From Proteobacteria bacterium ST_bin11 (GTDB lineage: Bacteria; Pseudomonadota; Gammaproteobacteria; Methylococcales; Methylomonadaceae), in NCBI GenBank assembly GCA_002083615.1, contig MSXO01000022.1, forward strand, positions 112,432 through 176,431: DNA of 64,000 bases. Direction: 5' to 3'. Shown piece after piece: positions 16,143 to 25,057 of the stretch. The stretch's first letter is position 1. Every line of letters starts with the position of its first letter. The position numbers and the translations under genes are program-made. Below the pieces are notes generated by a model. That model saw only the letters and a list, made by a program, of their open reading frames with translations, did no database searches and had not been told where the DNA came from.

Positions 16143-17534
16143 TTAGCCCCGTAGCTGGCTATGCTTAACCCCATAGCCAAAATAAATCAAAAACCCAAGC
16201 ATCAACCAAACGAACAACCGAATCCAAGTATCAATCGGCAAACCCGCCATCAAACTTAAACACACCAAAATCCCGCCGATCGGTACATAAGGCACCGCCG
16301 GGCATTTGAAATGGCGCTCCATTTCCGGGTGGCTGTTGCGCAAGATCCAGACGCCGCCGCATACCAATACAAACGCAAACAAAGTGCCGATACTGACCAA
16401 TTCGCCGAGTTTTTCGATGGGCATGAAGCCGGCCAGCAAAGACACTGCTACACCAACCAGGAGGGTGGATAAATGCGGGGTTTGGAATTTGGGATGCACT
16501 TGCGCGAACAGTGGCGGCAGCAATTGATCTTTAGCCATCGAAAAAAATATCCGACTTTGGCCCATCAGTAATACCAGCATCACCGAGGTCAAGCCGGCAA
16601 TGGCGGCGATTTTAATAATCGGCGACAGCCAGTTCATCCCCACATGATCGACCGCCAGCGCAATGGGGGCCGGGACGTTTAATTCGCTGTAAGGAATGAT
16701 GCCGGTCAGTACGCCGGCTACCAGGATGTATAACAAAGTGCAGACGGCCAGCGAGGCGATAATGCCGATCGGTACGTCGCGTTGCGGGTTGATGGCTTCT
16801 TGGGCGGCGGTGGATACCGCATCGAAGCCGATGTAAGCAAAGAAAATTACCCCAGCACCGGTCAACACGCCGCCGAAACCGAAGGGGATGAAATTCGCCC
16901 AGTTTTCAGTTTGGATATGTCCTGAGCCGGCGACAATGAACACTACGATTACGGACAGTTTGATCAACACCATCACGAAATTGAAGATGGCCGACTGACG
17001 GATGCCGATTACCAGCAAGCCGGTTAGCAACAATATGATGGTTACGGCGGGTAAATTGATGAAGCCAGCTTCCGGATTAGCTAAGTAAGCCGTGGTGAGG
17101 TAGGTGGGTAAATGTATCCCCAGATTATCGAGAAAACTGGTCAGATAACCGGCCCAACCGATCGCCACGGTGCTGCTGGCCAGAGCGTATTCCAGAATCA
17201 AATCCCAACCGATAATCCAGGCCATCAGTTCACCCATCGTTGCGTATGCATAGCTATAGGCACTGCCGGATACCGGAATCATTGCCGCCAGTTCGCTGTA
17301 ACACATGGCTGCCAGGCCGCAGGCGATGCCAGCCAAGATAAACGACACGACAATGGCCGGCCCGGCGTATTTGGCGGCAGCGATGCCGGTCAAGACGAAG
17401 ATGCCGGCGCCGATTACCGCACCTATACCTAGGATGGTTAAATCTTTGGCGGTGAGGGTTTGCTTTAAACCGTGTGCCACATCGGTCAAGGCTTCGACGG
17501 ATTTGCGTTGCAGTAATTGCTTGGGGATTTGCAT
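16143..17534 (-). CDS. APC-family amino acid permease
   Basis: A 463-residue membrane transporter from the ATG at 17534 (MQIPKQLLQRKS). The N-terminus LTAKDLTILGIGAVIGAGIFVLTGIAA carries the GAGIF substrate-binding loop of the amino acid-polyamine-organocation superfamily. IIGWDLILEYALASSTVAIGW and FFAYIGFDAVSTAAQEAINPQRDVPIGI are typical of the cationic amino acid transporter (CAT) branch. About 12 membrane segments are visible. Substrate cannot be told from sequence; an arginine, lysine or neutral amino acid carrier is plausible. A frame extension upstream overlaps the pentapeptide gene and is probably not used. Confidence 0.9.
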   Translation of the reverse strand: MQIPKQLLQRKSVEALTDVAHGLKQTLTAKDLTILGIGAVIGAGIFVLTGIAAAKYAGPAIVVSFILAGIACGLAAMCYSELAAMIPVSGSAYSYAYATMGELMAWIIGWDLILEYALASSTVAIGWAGYLTSFLDNLGIHLPTYLTTAYLANPEAGFINLPAVTIILLLTGLLVIGIRQSAIFNFVMVLIKLSVIVVFIVAGSGHIQTENWANFIPFGFGGVLTGAGVIFFAYIGFDAVSTAAQEAINPQRDVPIGIIASLAVCTLLYILVAGVLTGIIPYSELNVPAPIALAVDHVGMNWLSPIIKIAAIAGLTSVMLVLLMGQSRIFFSMAKDQLLPPLFAQVHPKFQTPHLSTLLVGVAVSLLAGFMPIEKLGELVSIGTLFAFVLVCGGVWILRNSHPEMERHFKCPAVPYVPIGGILVCLSLMAGLPIDTWIRLFVWLMLGFLIYFGYGVKHSQLRG

Positions 17535-17547
17535 GAACGGCTCTCGG

Positions 17548-18417
17548 TTATTTGGAGGGGGTTGGCTTGACTGAATCCGGCAGGTTTTGAGCGCCGTCAA
17601 AGCGCGTGCCGGTAGTTACCGCCTCGGTAAAAATCGCATCATGCAGCTTGGCTTGCGAGAAATTAGCATTGGTCAGATTAGCGCCGCTTAGGTTTGCACC
17701 ATCCATTTCCGCGGAATACAGATCGGCATTTTGCAAATTGGCATTATTCAGTTTGGCGTGTTTGAGCATGGCGCGCCCCAGTTGGGCATTCCTGAGGTTG
17801 GCGCCGGTCAGATTGGCTCCTTTCAAGCTGGCGCGCATCAAACCCATCGATTGATTCTTCATGTCCGCTGCCCATTGCGCATTGCTGAGATTGGCTTTGC
17901 TTAAATTCGCGCCGTCCATAATCGCCACCACTCGGCTACCGCTCATGTCGGCATTGCTCAGGTCGGCGTGCATCAGGCTGACGCCGAAGATGCTGGTGTT
18001 GGCTAAGTTGGCGGCGCTGAGCTTGATATTGGTCATCACCGTCAAGTCTAAAGTCAGGCCTTGCAGATTGCTTTTGTTCAAGTTGGAGCGTCTTAGGTCT
18101 GCGCCCCATAAATCAGCGTTGCGAAAGTCCAGATTCGACAAGTCCAGGTCGGTTAAGTCTTTGCGACGCAGGTTGGCGGGATGCTGCTTGTCGGCCTTGG
18201 ACAGCATTTGTTCCACTTGGGCGCGGGTCAGCTCGGCAGTATAGGCTATGCTTTGACTCGCCAACACCAGCGCTACTATTAACCCGCTCCTAGGCGTTGT
18301 GATGGCGGCTATGCCTGCGAATGAGGAAATCAATGGCCGCCACCGGGCCAGCGTTTGCTTAGTGGCTACCGGATTTAAGTGCCGGGTTAGTAGCTTTTTT
18401 GTCGACAAGTTTGTCAT
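17548..18417 (-). CDS. Pentapeptide-repeat protein, probably exported
   Basis: A 289-residue protein starting at the ATG at 18417, six bases after a strong GCGGAGG ribosome site. The N-terminal 75 residues include a hydrophobic segment (SGLIVALVLASQSIAYTA) that looks like a signal peptide with a long N-region. From about residue 95 there are some 30 tandem A(N/D)LXX repeats (for example ADLWGADLRRSNLNKSNLQ), forming a right-handed quadrilateral beta-helix. Pentapeptide proteins range from gyrase-protecting DNA mimics to structural proteins; an exported one is unlikely to protect gyrase. Role unknown. Confidence 0.85.
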   Translation of the reverse strand: MTNLSTKKLLTRHLNPVATKQTLARWRPLISSFAGIAAITTPRSGLIVALVLASQSIAYTAELTRAQVEQMLSKADKQHPANLRRKDLTDLDLSNLDFRNADLWGADLRRSNLNKSNLQGLTLDLTVMTNIKLSAANLANTSIFGVSLMHADLSNADMSGSRVVAIMDGANLSKANLSNAQWAADMKNQSMGLMRASLKGANLTGANLRNAQLGRAMLKHAKLNNANLQNADLYSAEMDGANLSGANLTNANFSQAKLHDAIFTEAVTTGTRFDGAQNLPDSVKPTPSK

Positions 18418-18822
18418 TAAAACCTCCGCAATATTGGCATTGTTAGTTTGGAGAATATGCTTGAAGCCGGTTTTAATGGCCTCAAATGCAAAATCCTTAG
18501 CTGAAACTTGATTTTTGGTAACTACTGTCAAAGCAGCGTAAATCAATCGGGGCGGATGCGCACGGCTGCCACCCATTTCAAAAATGCTGAGTAGATACGA
18601 CTTTTGGTGATAGTAACAGGGTGACAGACAGACTCAACGAGAAAAATGCGAGCAGAATAATCTACAAGAGAATAGCTGCGTCGCCGTCGGAAATCAGCTG
18701 GTATTGTGGCACCTGCTTAGTTATACGTAGATTGCGGAATTGCTGTTACATTACAATGCGTTCGCCGGTTAGGGCATTTTTGATTTTTCAGCGCTGCATC
18801 AATTGACTTCCAGAAAGAGAAC
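18418..18822. other. Intergenic stretch, no gene seen
   Basis: About 400 bases between the divergent pentapeptide-repeat and HAD-UbiA genes. It carries the GCGGAGG ribosome site of the pentapeptide gene at its left end and AGAAAGAGA before the HAD-UbiA start at its right end. I see no convincing promoter pair or RNA structure. Confidence 0.4.
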
Positions 18823-20263
18823 ATGACAGAAACTTCGCTAGCCGCGCTTGTCGTTGATTTAGATGGCACCCTGACGCCCACCGATACCTTGGTCGAATCA
18901 GTATTGCAGGTCTGTAAACGGCAGCCGCTTGTGGTATTTAAATTGCCGATTTGGTTGTTGAAGGGGGCGGGCGGTTTTTAAAGATCGCGTGGCACAAGCA
19001 TCGTCACTTGATGCCGAGAGTTTGCCCTATAGAACCGATTTGCTTGAGTATTTGCGTGCGGAAAAACGCCGTGGCCGAGAGTTGGTGCTGGCTACCGCGG
19101 CGCATACCGATATCGCGGATGCTGTTGCCAAGCATTTGGATTTGTTCGATAAGGTGCTGGGCAGCGATGAAAACCATAACCTAAAAGGCGTCAACAAGCT
19201 GGAGGCTATCCGCCAGACCGTGGGGCCTAACTTTGTCTATGCCGGCGACAGCAAAGCCGATTTGCCGATTTGGCAGGCCGCGCAGGCGGCGATACTGGTC
19301 AACACCTCAAAGTCCATCGCTAAAACTGTGCGGGCAAATACTCCGATAGAACAGGAGTTTACTGCCGGCATTAATCAATTCAGCTTGTGGTTGCGCGCGT
19401 TGCGGGTTCATCAATGGATGAAGAATCTGTTGATATTCGTACCGCTGTTAACAGCCTTTTCGTTTGACGATTTCGATAAGTTGGGTACTGTTGTAATGGG
19501 CTTTTTCGGCTTTTCCTTAGCCGCTTCCGCCACGTATATGGGTAACGATTTGTGGGATCTGGACAGCGACCGCAACCATCCGCGCAAGAAATTTCGACCG
19601 TTTGCCAGCGCCGAATTACCCATTATGAGAGGCTTGGCAGGCGCTTGCGTACTGTTATTGACCGGCATGGTTTTAGCGCTGAACGTGTCGCAGACCTTTT
19701 TGGGCATGTTGCTGCTGTATTTATTCGTCACTACCACCTATACATGGCTGTTGAAATCCTATGTCTTGATCGATGTCATGGTGTTGTCGCTACTGTATAC
19801 GCTCAGGATTATTGCCGGCTCCGTGGCGGCGGCGGTAGCGACCAGTTCCTGGTTGTTGGCGTTTTCGGTGTTTATCTTTTTCAGTCTGGCTTTAGTCAAA
19901 CGTTGTTCCGAACTGGTCGCTCTGCAACAAAAAGGCCGAGAAACCACGCATGGCCGCGATTACCGGGCAGTGGATCTGGTGGTGCTGTGGCCTTTAGGCG
20001 TCAGTTCCGCGTTGTGCGCCGTGGTGGTGTTTGGTTTGTTTATTACCTCGGCAGAGACACAGGCGCGGTACTTAAATCCGCAACTATTGTGGTTGGTGGC
20101 GATAGGCTTGATTTACTGGTTGGCGCGGTTGTGGATAAAAACCGCTCGCGGGGAAATGCATGACGATCCGCTGGTGTTTGCGGTTCGCGACTCCGGTAGC
20201 CGGATGACAGTTCTGTTGATGTTATTCGCCACGCTTGCTGCTCATTTTTTACCTTGGGGATAA
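18823..20263 (+). CDS. HAD phosphatase-UbiA prenyltransferase fusion, frameshifted
   Basis: The ATG at 18823 starts a HAD domain (LAALVVDLDGTLTPTDTLVES, with the DLDGT nucleophile) that meets a stop at 18980. From 18968 the rest continues in another frame as RAVFKDRVAQASS...LVLATAAHTDIAD...FVYAGDSKADLPIW. This leads into a UbiA-type membrane domain (LRVHQWMKNLLIFVPL; NDLWDLDSDRNHPRKKFRPFASAELP with the Asp-rich motif). Removing one G from the run of five at 18963-18967 restores a single 479-residue protein. This fusion resembles enzymes that make polyprenyl-phosphate-phosphoribose and dephosphorylate it, as mycobacterial Rv3806c-type enzymes do for arabinan. The shift is either a real inactivation or a sequence error. 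Confidence 0.82.
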
Positions 20264-20266
20264 CTC

Positions 20267-20632
20267 ATGCAAATTCTACTGATTGCCATTTTTAGCATCG
20301 TACTGTCTGTCGCCGCGCAATTCATGTTGAAACTCGGTATGTCCAGTTTGGATGTCAAGCAGGCTATGGCAGGGCCGCTGACGCCACGTCTGCCCTGGAT
20401 TGTGTTTACCAACAAGTTTGTGTTTGCCGGTTTTACCTTATACGGTGTCGGCGCCGTGGTCTGGTTGAAGGTGTTGGCATCATGGGATGTCAGTAAAGCC
20501 TATCCCCTGGTAGGCTTGGGGTTTGCGTTAACCGTGCTGATCGGCATGCTGCTTGGCGAGACTGTCACTGCTTTCCGCGTCTTGGGCATTTTGCTGATTT
20601 GCGAAGGCGTTTGGTTGGTGGCTAATTCCTGA
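20267..20632 (+). CDS. SMR/EamA-type small carrier
   Basis: A 121-residue integral membrane protein with four helices, for example LLIAIFSIVLSVAAQFMLKLGM, FVFAGFTLYGVGAVVWLKVLA, AYPLVGLGFALTVLIGMLLGE and VLGILLICEGVWLVA. The pattern is that of the small multidrug resistance / EamA group, including the ArnE/ArnF flippase subunits. It starts 3 bases after the HAD-UbiA gene and is followed 25 bases later by a GT-C-like protein. A flippase for a polyprenyl-phosphate sugar fits the context better than drug efflux; this is inference. Confidence 0.8.
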   Translation: MQILLIAIFSIVLSVAAQFMLKLGMSSLDVKQAMAGPLTPRLPWIVFTNKFVFAGFTLYGVGAVVWLKVLASWDVSKAYPLVGLGFALTVLIGMLLGETVTAFRVLGILLICEGVWLVANS

Positions 20633-20657
20633 TCGTCTAACGAGATAACCAATAAGT

Positions 20658-22301
20658 ATGACTTGGCAACTAAGAGCGCTGCTACATCAATTATTAATTC
20701 TGTCGGCGATATCGCTATTGGTGATGGTGCATATCCACTACAGGTCGCCGAGTTTTCCGTTTTCGCCGGATAGTGCCAGCTATATCGAACAAGCCAGAAA
20801 TTTTCTCGATTCCGGCAGCTTGCTGATTACCCCCTATGGCTTGGCGCCGGGCGATCAGGATCAGGTCGAGAATCGCTTGTTTCCCATCGGCTTTGCCGTC
20901 GTGCTGGCGGCTGTTTCCAGTTTTGGTAGCGATGTGAAAGACGCGGCGATAGGTTTGGCGCATTTTTCCGCTATCACATTGCCGTGGTTATTGTTTTTTA
21001 GTTTTCGTCATAGCATCGGCCCCATCCTTTCATTGCTATTGGCCGGACTGGCTGCGTTATCGCCTGGCGTTCTGAAGCATTCACTGATGGGGCTGACCGA
21101 TGTATTCGGTTTATGGTTAGCTGTGGCGGTGATTGGTTTGACGCTTAATGGCCGGTCTATCTCCGTCTTTATCTTTGCTGGTTTGCTTGCGGGTGTGGCT
21201 TATGCGATCAGAAACGCCCATTTAGCATTGTTGGTCGCCATTATTTTGTATTTATGTTATTGCTGGTTAAGCAGTCCAGCGGGGGAAAGGCGGGCTGTTT
21301 TGCTACAGGTTGGTGGCTTTGTGTTCGGCATGACCGTGGTTGTAGCGCCGCTCTTGCTAAGAAATATAATGATGTTTGGCTCGCCGAATCCGTACTTTAT
21401 GGGGCCAAGCACAGTAGGTTTTGTCGAGAATTTACGCACTTATATCGAAGCTTTGCTGAAAGACTGGAGCGCTTGTAGCGAATGTGCGCGCTTCGTGGCA
21501 TGGTCGCTACCGGGCTTACTTGGTTTTTTGGGTTTACTGGTAGTCGTCGCTTTTGCGGTTCATAAAACTTTTTGGCCCAATTTACCAACTGCCGGCAAAA
21601 AGGCCTTCACTATTTCAACGATTTATCTTGTGATCGGCTCCTGTGTGGTCGTTGCGGCGCGCACCCGCTACCAATGGGGGGAGTTAATTAATCTTCGCCA
21701 TACTCTGCAATATTCCGCCTTTTTATTGGCTGGATTGTTCGTGCTATTGGCGAATCATGGCCGCGCTCGTGTTCGTGGCGGCTGGAAGCTTACCAAAGGG
21801 CTGATTTTTGCCTTTTTACTGCTTTCTCATATCAACTATGCCTTATTTTCGGAAAGCTTCCGCAAGAGTGATAACGACTTCCCAAAGCTGGCGCAGGCCT
21901 TTACAACAGGTGAAGCCTACTTGTGTGGCAACCCTGCCGATACATATCTGGTATCGAACTGGGCGCATGTGTTTCGTATTGAATGTGGCGCGCGCGTGCG
22001 GCAGATTGAAGCGATTACGGATGTGGCGGACGGCGGCGAGATGCGAGCATTGATGTCCGCCAGCGATGGCTACGTTACGTTGCTTGATGCGATAAACGAT
22101 GTGAAACAGCAAGCCAGAGACCGCTCAATCCGCGCCGGATTCTTTCCTGGCCGATTCGGTGTAGAGCCTGAGAATTTGCCTTTATCATTGATGGCGGCGC
22201 AACATTTATTAGACCAAGGTTGGCGGATACTTAGAAACGACCCACAAGGACTAATACTGGAATTCCCGAAATTGGGTGTCCGACAAATGGGATTCGAATG
22301 A
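20658..22301 (+). CDS. GT-C-like membrane glycosyltransferase
   Basis: A 547-residue protein with about ten membrane segments and an early loop FPFSPDSASYIEQARNFLDSG, where the acidic residue after the first helix matches the catalytic-loop layout of GT-C glycosyltransferases that use polyprenyl-phosphate sugars (ArnT, PMT and relatives). No family signature is strong enough to name an acceptor. It has a C-terminal soluble part (about residues 410-547). It is third in the HAD-UbiA / SMR / GT cassette, and its stop overlaps the dciA start by 4 bases. Confidence 0.65.
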   Translation: MTWQLRALLHQLLILSAISLLVMVHIHYRSPSFPFSPDSASYIEQARNFLDSGSLLITPYGLAPGDQDQVENRLFPIGFAVVLAAVSSFGSDVKDAAIGLAHFSAITLPWLLFFSFRHSIGPILSLLLAGLAALSPGVLKHSLMGLTDVFGLWLAVAVIGLTLNGRSISVFIFAGLLAGVAYAIRNAHLALLVAIILYLCYCWLSSPAGERRAVLLQVGGFVFGMTVVVAPLLLRNIMMFGSPNPYFMGPSTVGFVENLRTYIEALLKDWSACSECARFVAWSLPGLLGFLGLLVVVAFAVHKTFWPNLPTAGKKAFTISTIYLVIGSCVVVAARTRYQWGELINLRHTLQYSAFLLAGLFVLLANHGRARVRGGWKLTKGLIFAFLLLSHINYALFSESFRKSDNDFPKLAQAFTTGEAYLCGNPADTYLVSNWAHVFRIECGARVRQIEAITDVADGGEMRALMSASDGYVTLLDAINDVKQQARDRSIRAGFFPGRFGVEPENLPLSLMAAQHLLDQGWRILRNDPQGLILEFPKLGVRQMGFE

Positions 22302-22762
22302 CTCGTTACCGCAAAAATGGGTTCAAGACCGCGTTGGATTTTGACAATAGGCAGCTTAATCTGTGTTTTGCGCAAATTACCGCGCAACAAGCTTTACTGT
22401 CGATTGTGAGGTTGGCCTTACCTGCCGATATTGCCGAGCACGCCGTCCATTGCGTTGCGACCGGGTCGCAGATGCGCTTGTACTGTGATGCCGCCAATTG
22501 GGCATCGCAAATTCGGTTTTTCAATCGGGCTATTTTGGACAAGTTGCATGCTGCGGGGCATCTTTATATCGTCCGTTTACAAGTGCGTATCGTCCCACCG
22601 ATAGCAGAGCCGACTAGGCCAACGCGCACTCCCCGTTTGCCTTCAGTGGAAAACGTCGGTTTGATTTCGCAACAGTTTAAGTCTGCAGACGAGCAGGATG
22701 TTTTAGCAGCGGCGTTTACGCGTTTGGGTGCCACTTTGGCGAGACGCTTGCGTGAAGATTAA
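22298..22762 (+). CDS. dciA: DciA/DUF721 family protein
   Basis: A 154-residue member of DUF721, now called DciA, the replicative-helicase operator or loader found in bacteria lacking DnaC or DnaI. The signature is the middle segment VATGSQMRLYCDAANWASQIRFFNRAIL, matching the family pattern of a small KH-like domain with ANW-SQ-R. The C-terminal tail is extended, probably disordered, and ends in a short helix. Placement by lpxC is common in gammaproteobacteria. It is translationally coupled to the gene upstream (ATGA), which looks like a local rearrangement rather than a functional link. Confidence 0.85.
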   Translation: MTRYRKNGFKTALDFDNRQLNLCFAQITAQQALLSIVRLALPADIAEHAVHCVATGSQMRLYCDAANWASQIRFFNRAILDKLHAAGHLYIVRLQVRIVPPIAEPTRPTRTPRLPSVENVGLISQQFKSADEQDVLAAAFTRLGATLARRLRED

Positions 22763-22779
22763 GAGAGGTTGGACCGGAT

Positions 22780-22806
22780 CGTGGCCGATCATATTGATCG
22801 GCCACG
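22780..22806. terminator. Perfect hairpin between dciA and lpxC
   Basis: A 12-pair perfect stem, CGTGGCCGATCA / TGATCGGCCACG, with a 3-base loop lies between the convergent dciA and lpxC stops. It probably ends both transcripts, although no U-run is seen. Confidence 0.65.
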
Positions 22807-22838
22807 GAATAGCCTTAAAAGGTATACCTGTTGCGGGA

Positions 22839-23765
22839 TTAGCCCGTCGCCCGCACCGATGTTTGCGCAGAATGCATAAACGAAATCGGAGCTTCTTCGG
22901 CGGTTTCGAAGGTCACCATTTCCCAAGCGTCTTTGTCGTTCATTAGGCTTAGCAACAATTTGTTGTTCAAGGCATGGCCCGATTTGAAGCCTTGGTATTC
23001 GCCGATCAGGCTGTAGCCGAGCAAATATAAGTCGCCGATAGCGTCGAGAATTTTGTGTTTCACGAATTCGTCAGCATAGCGCAGACCGTCTTCGTTCAAA
23101 ACTTTATCGTCGTCTACCACGATGGCGTTATCCAGGCTGCCGCCCAGCGCTAGATTGTTCTCGCGTAAAAATTCAATATCCTTCATAAAGCCGAAGGTGC
23201 GAGCTCGGCTGACTTCCTTGACGAAGGTAGTCGACGAGAAATCCATGACTGCGGTTTTCAGATGTTCGGAAAACGCCGGATGTTCGAAATCGATGGTAAA
23301 GGTCACTTTAAAACCTTCGAAGGGTTCGAACGCGGCCCACTTATCGCCGTCTTCCACGCGAACTGCCCGCTTAATACGGATATATTGTTTGGGTACGTCC
23401 TGTTCCACCACGCCAGCCGATTGCAATAAAAACACAAACGGGCCGGCACTGCCGTCCATGATAGGCACTTCAGCGGCGCTGACGTCTACAATGGCGTTGT
23501 CTATGCCCAAACCGGCCAAAGCCGAGAGCAAATGTTCGACGGTAGATACCTTGACGCCGTCGCGGACCAAAGTCGTGGATAGCTTGGTTTCGCCGACATT
23601 TTCAGGGCGCGCAGCTATCATCACCGGCGTTTCCAAATCCACGCGGCGAAAACGGATGCCAGTATCGGGCTCGGAGGGGTGCAAGGTCAGATAGACTTTG
23701 TCGCCGGTATGCAAACCGACGCCGGTGGCTCTGATGGTGTTTTTCAGGGTACGCTGTTTAATCAT
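22839..23765 (-). CDS. lpxC: UDP-3-O-acyl-N-acetylglucosamine deacetylase
   Basis: The zinc enzyme for the first committed step of lipid A synthesis, 308 residues. It starts MIKQRTLKNTIRATGVGLHTG. Zinc ligands are the His of STVEHLLSALAGLGIDNA and the His and Asp of HKILDAIGDLYLLG; the catalytic His lies in KSGHALNNKLL. It is the last gene of the dcw cluster, 108 bases after ftsZ, as in E. coli. Levels of LpxC are normally controlled by proteolysis. Confidence 0.97.
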   Translation of the reverse strand: MIKQRTLKNTIRATGVGLHTGDKVYLTLHPSEPDTGIRFRRVDLETPVMIAARPENVGETKLSTTLVRDGVKVSTVEHLLSALAGLGIDNAIVDVSAAEVPIMDGSAGPFVFLLQSAGVVEQDVPKQYIRIKRAVRVEDGDKWAAFEPFEGFKVTFTIDFEHPAFSEHLKTAVMDFSSTTFVKEVSRARTFGFMKDIEFLRENNLALGGSLDNAIVVDDDKVLNEDGLRYADEFVKHKILDAIGDLYLLGYSLIGEYQGFKSGHALNNKLLLSLMNDKDAWEMVTFETAEEAPISFMHSAQTSVRATG

Positions 23766-23873
23766 GAAATGCCGAAAAATAGGTAAAACAAAGCCGGGGA
23801 GTCTATCACAGATTACGCGATAGCTCCCCCCGAACTTGGCTCAGCTGCCTCATAGACTTGCCGCAGTAGACTC

Positions 23874-25034
23874 TTAGTCTGCTTGGCGTCTCAGGAAAGC
23901 CGGAACGTCCAAATAGTCCAGGTCTACATCGTTTCTAGGTTGAGCGCCAAAGCGAGATTCCCGCGCCGATTCCTGTTTTTGTTGACGCACGATAGTCGGT
24001 TTGTCCAATTGATCGTAATTGATCTCGCCGGCCGCGACTTTTTTCACCAAGCTGATTGGCGAAGCGGCCTGCTTGGCTTTTTCACCCATACCGGTGGCGA
24101 CCACGGTGACTTTAATTTCCTGGCCCATTGCTGGATTGACCGCCATACCGATTTTCATGTCGGCGTCTTCGGAAGCGAAAGCATGCATGATGCTGCCGAT
24201 TTCGTCGAACTCGTTCAAGCCCAAGTCGCCGTTGGAGGTCACGTTCACCAAAATGCCGCGCGCGCCTTGCAGATTGTTGTCATCCAACAACGGGCAGGCA
24301 ATGGCTTTTTCAGCCGCCAAACGCGCGCGGTTTTCGCCGCTGGCAACACCGGTACCCATGATCGCGCTGCCCATATTGGACATCACGGTTTTCACGTCGG
24401 CAAAGTCGACGTTCATCAGGCCGGGGTGAGTAATTAGCTCGGTAATGCCCTGCACCGCGTCGCGCAATACGTCATTCGCCGCGCGGAACGCTTCTACTAG
24501 CGATTTATTGTTGCCCAATGTTGGCAGCAATTTTTGGTTTGGAATGATGATCAATGAGTCGACCAGTTTTTCCAGTTCGCGCAAACCGGCATCGGCCACG
24601 CCTTTTTTCTTGGCACCTTCAAAATCAAAAGGTTTGGATACCACGGCGACAGTCAATACGCCCAGTTCTTTGGCGACTTCGGCAAACACCGCGATTGCAC
24701 CAGTACCGGTACCGCCACCCATACCGGCGGTCAGAAACACCATATCTGCGCCAGCGATCACTTCGCGGATGCGGTCGCGATTTTCTTCGGCAGCTGCTCT
24801 GCCTACTTCAGGACGAGTGCCTGCTCCCAGGCCTTTGGTTAGTTCTACACCCAGTTGCACGATGGACTCTACGCTCATTTCCCGCAGGGCTTGGGCATCG
24901 GTGTTCGCGCAAATAAATTGCACGCCGTCGATACCATCTTCGACCATGTGATTGACCGCATTGCCGCCACCGCCACCGACGCCGATGACTTTAATAACTG
25001 CGGTGCCGCTACTATCCAATAATTCATATTTCAT
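23874..25034 (-). CDS. ftsZ: Cell division protein FtsZ
   Basis: A tubulin-like GTPase that forms the Z ring. The glycine-rich loop KVIGVGGGGGNAVNHM is near the start, and the tubulin signature GGGTGTGAIAVFAEVAKE is near residue 105. The T7-loop region NVDFADVKTVM is present, and the protein ends with the conserved tail peptide DLDYLDVPAFLRRQAD, which binds FtsA and ZipA. The ATG at 25034 is 8 bases after GGAGG and is preferred over a GTG two codons upstream that is too close to that site. 386 residues. Confidence 0.98.
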   Translation of the reverse strand: MKYELLDSSGTAVIKVIGVGGGGGNAVNHMVEDGIDGVQFICANTDAQALREMSVESIVQLGVELTKGLGAGTRPEVGRAAAEENRDRIREVIAGADMVFLTAGMGGGTGTGAIAVFAEVAKELGVLTVAVVSKPFDFEGAKKKGVADAGLRELEKLVDSLIIIPNQKLLPTLGNNKSLVEAFRAANDVLRDAVQGITELITHPGLMNVDFADVKTVMSNMGSAIMGTGVASGENRARLAAEKAIACPLLDDNNLQGARGILVNVTSNGDLGLNEFDEIGSIMHAFASEDADMKIGMAVNPAMGQEIKVTVVATGMGEKAKQAASPISLVKKVAAGEINYDQLDKPTIVRQQKQESARESRFGAQPRNDVDLDYLDVPAFLRRQAD

Positions 25035-25057
25035 TTTCACACCCTCCAGACAAAAAA

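Noticed and set aside
19552..20163. Second open frame within the HAD-UbiA gene
   Set aside because: It is a shadow of the UbiA domain in another frame with an unnatural composition.
24445..24951. Long open frame of 168 codons opposite ftsZ
   Set aside because: It is antisense to a well-conserved gene; such frames arise from codon bias in GC-moderate genes.
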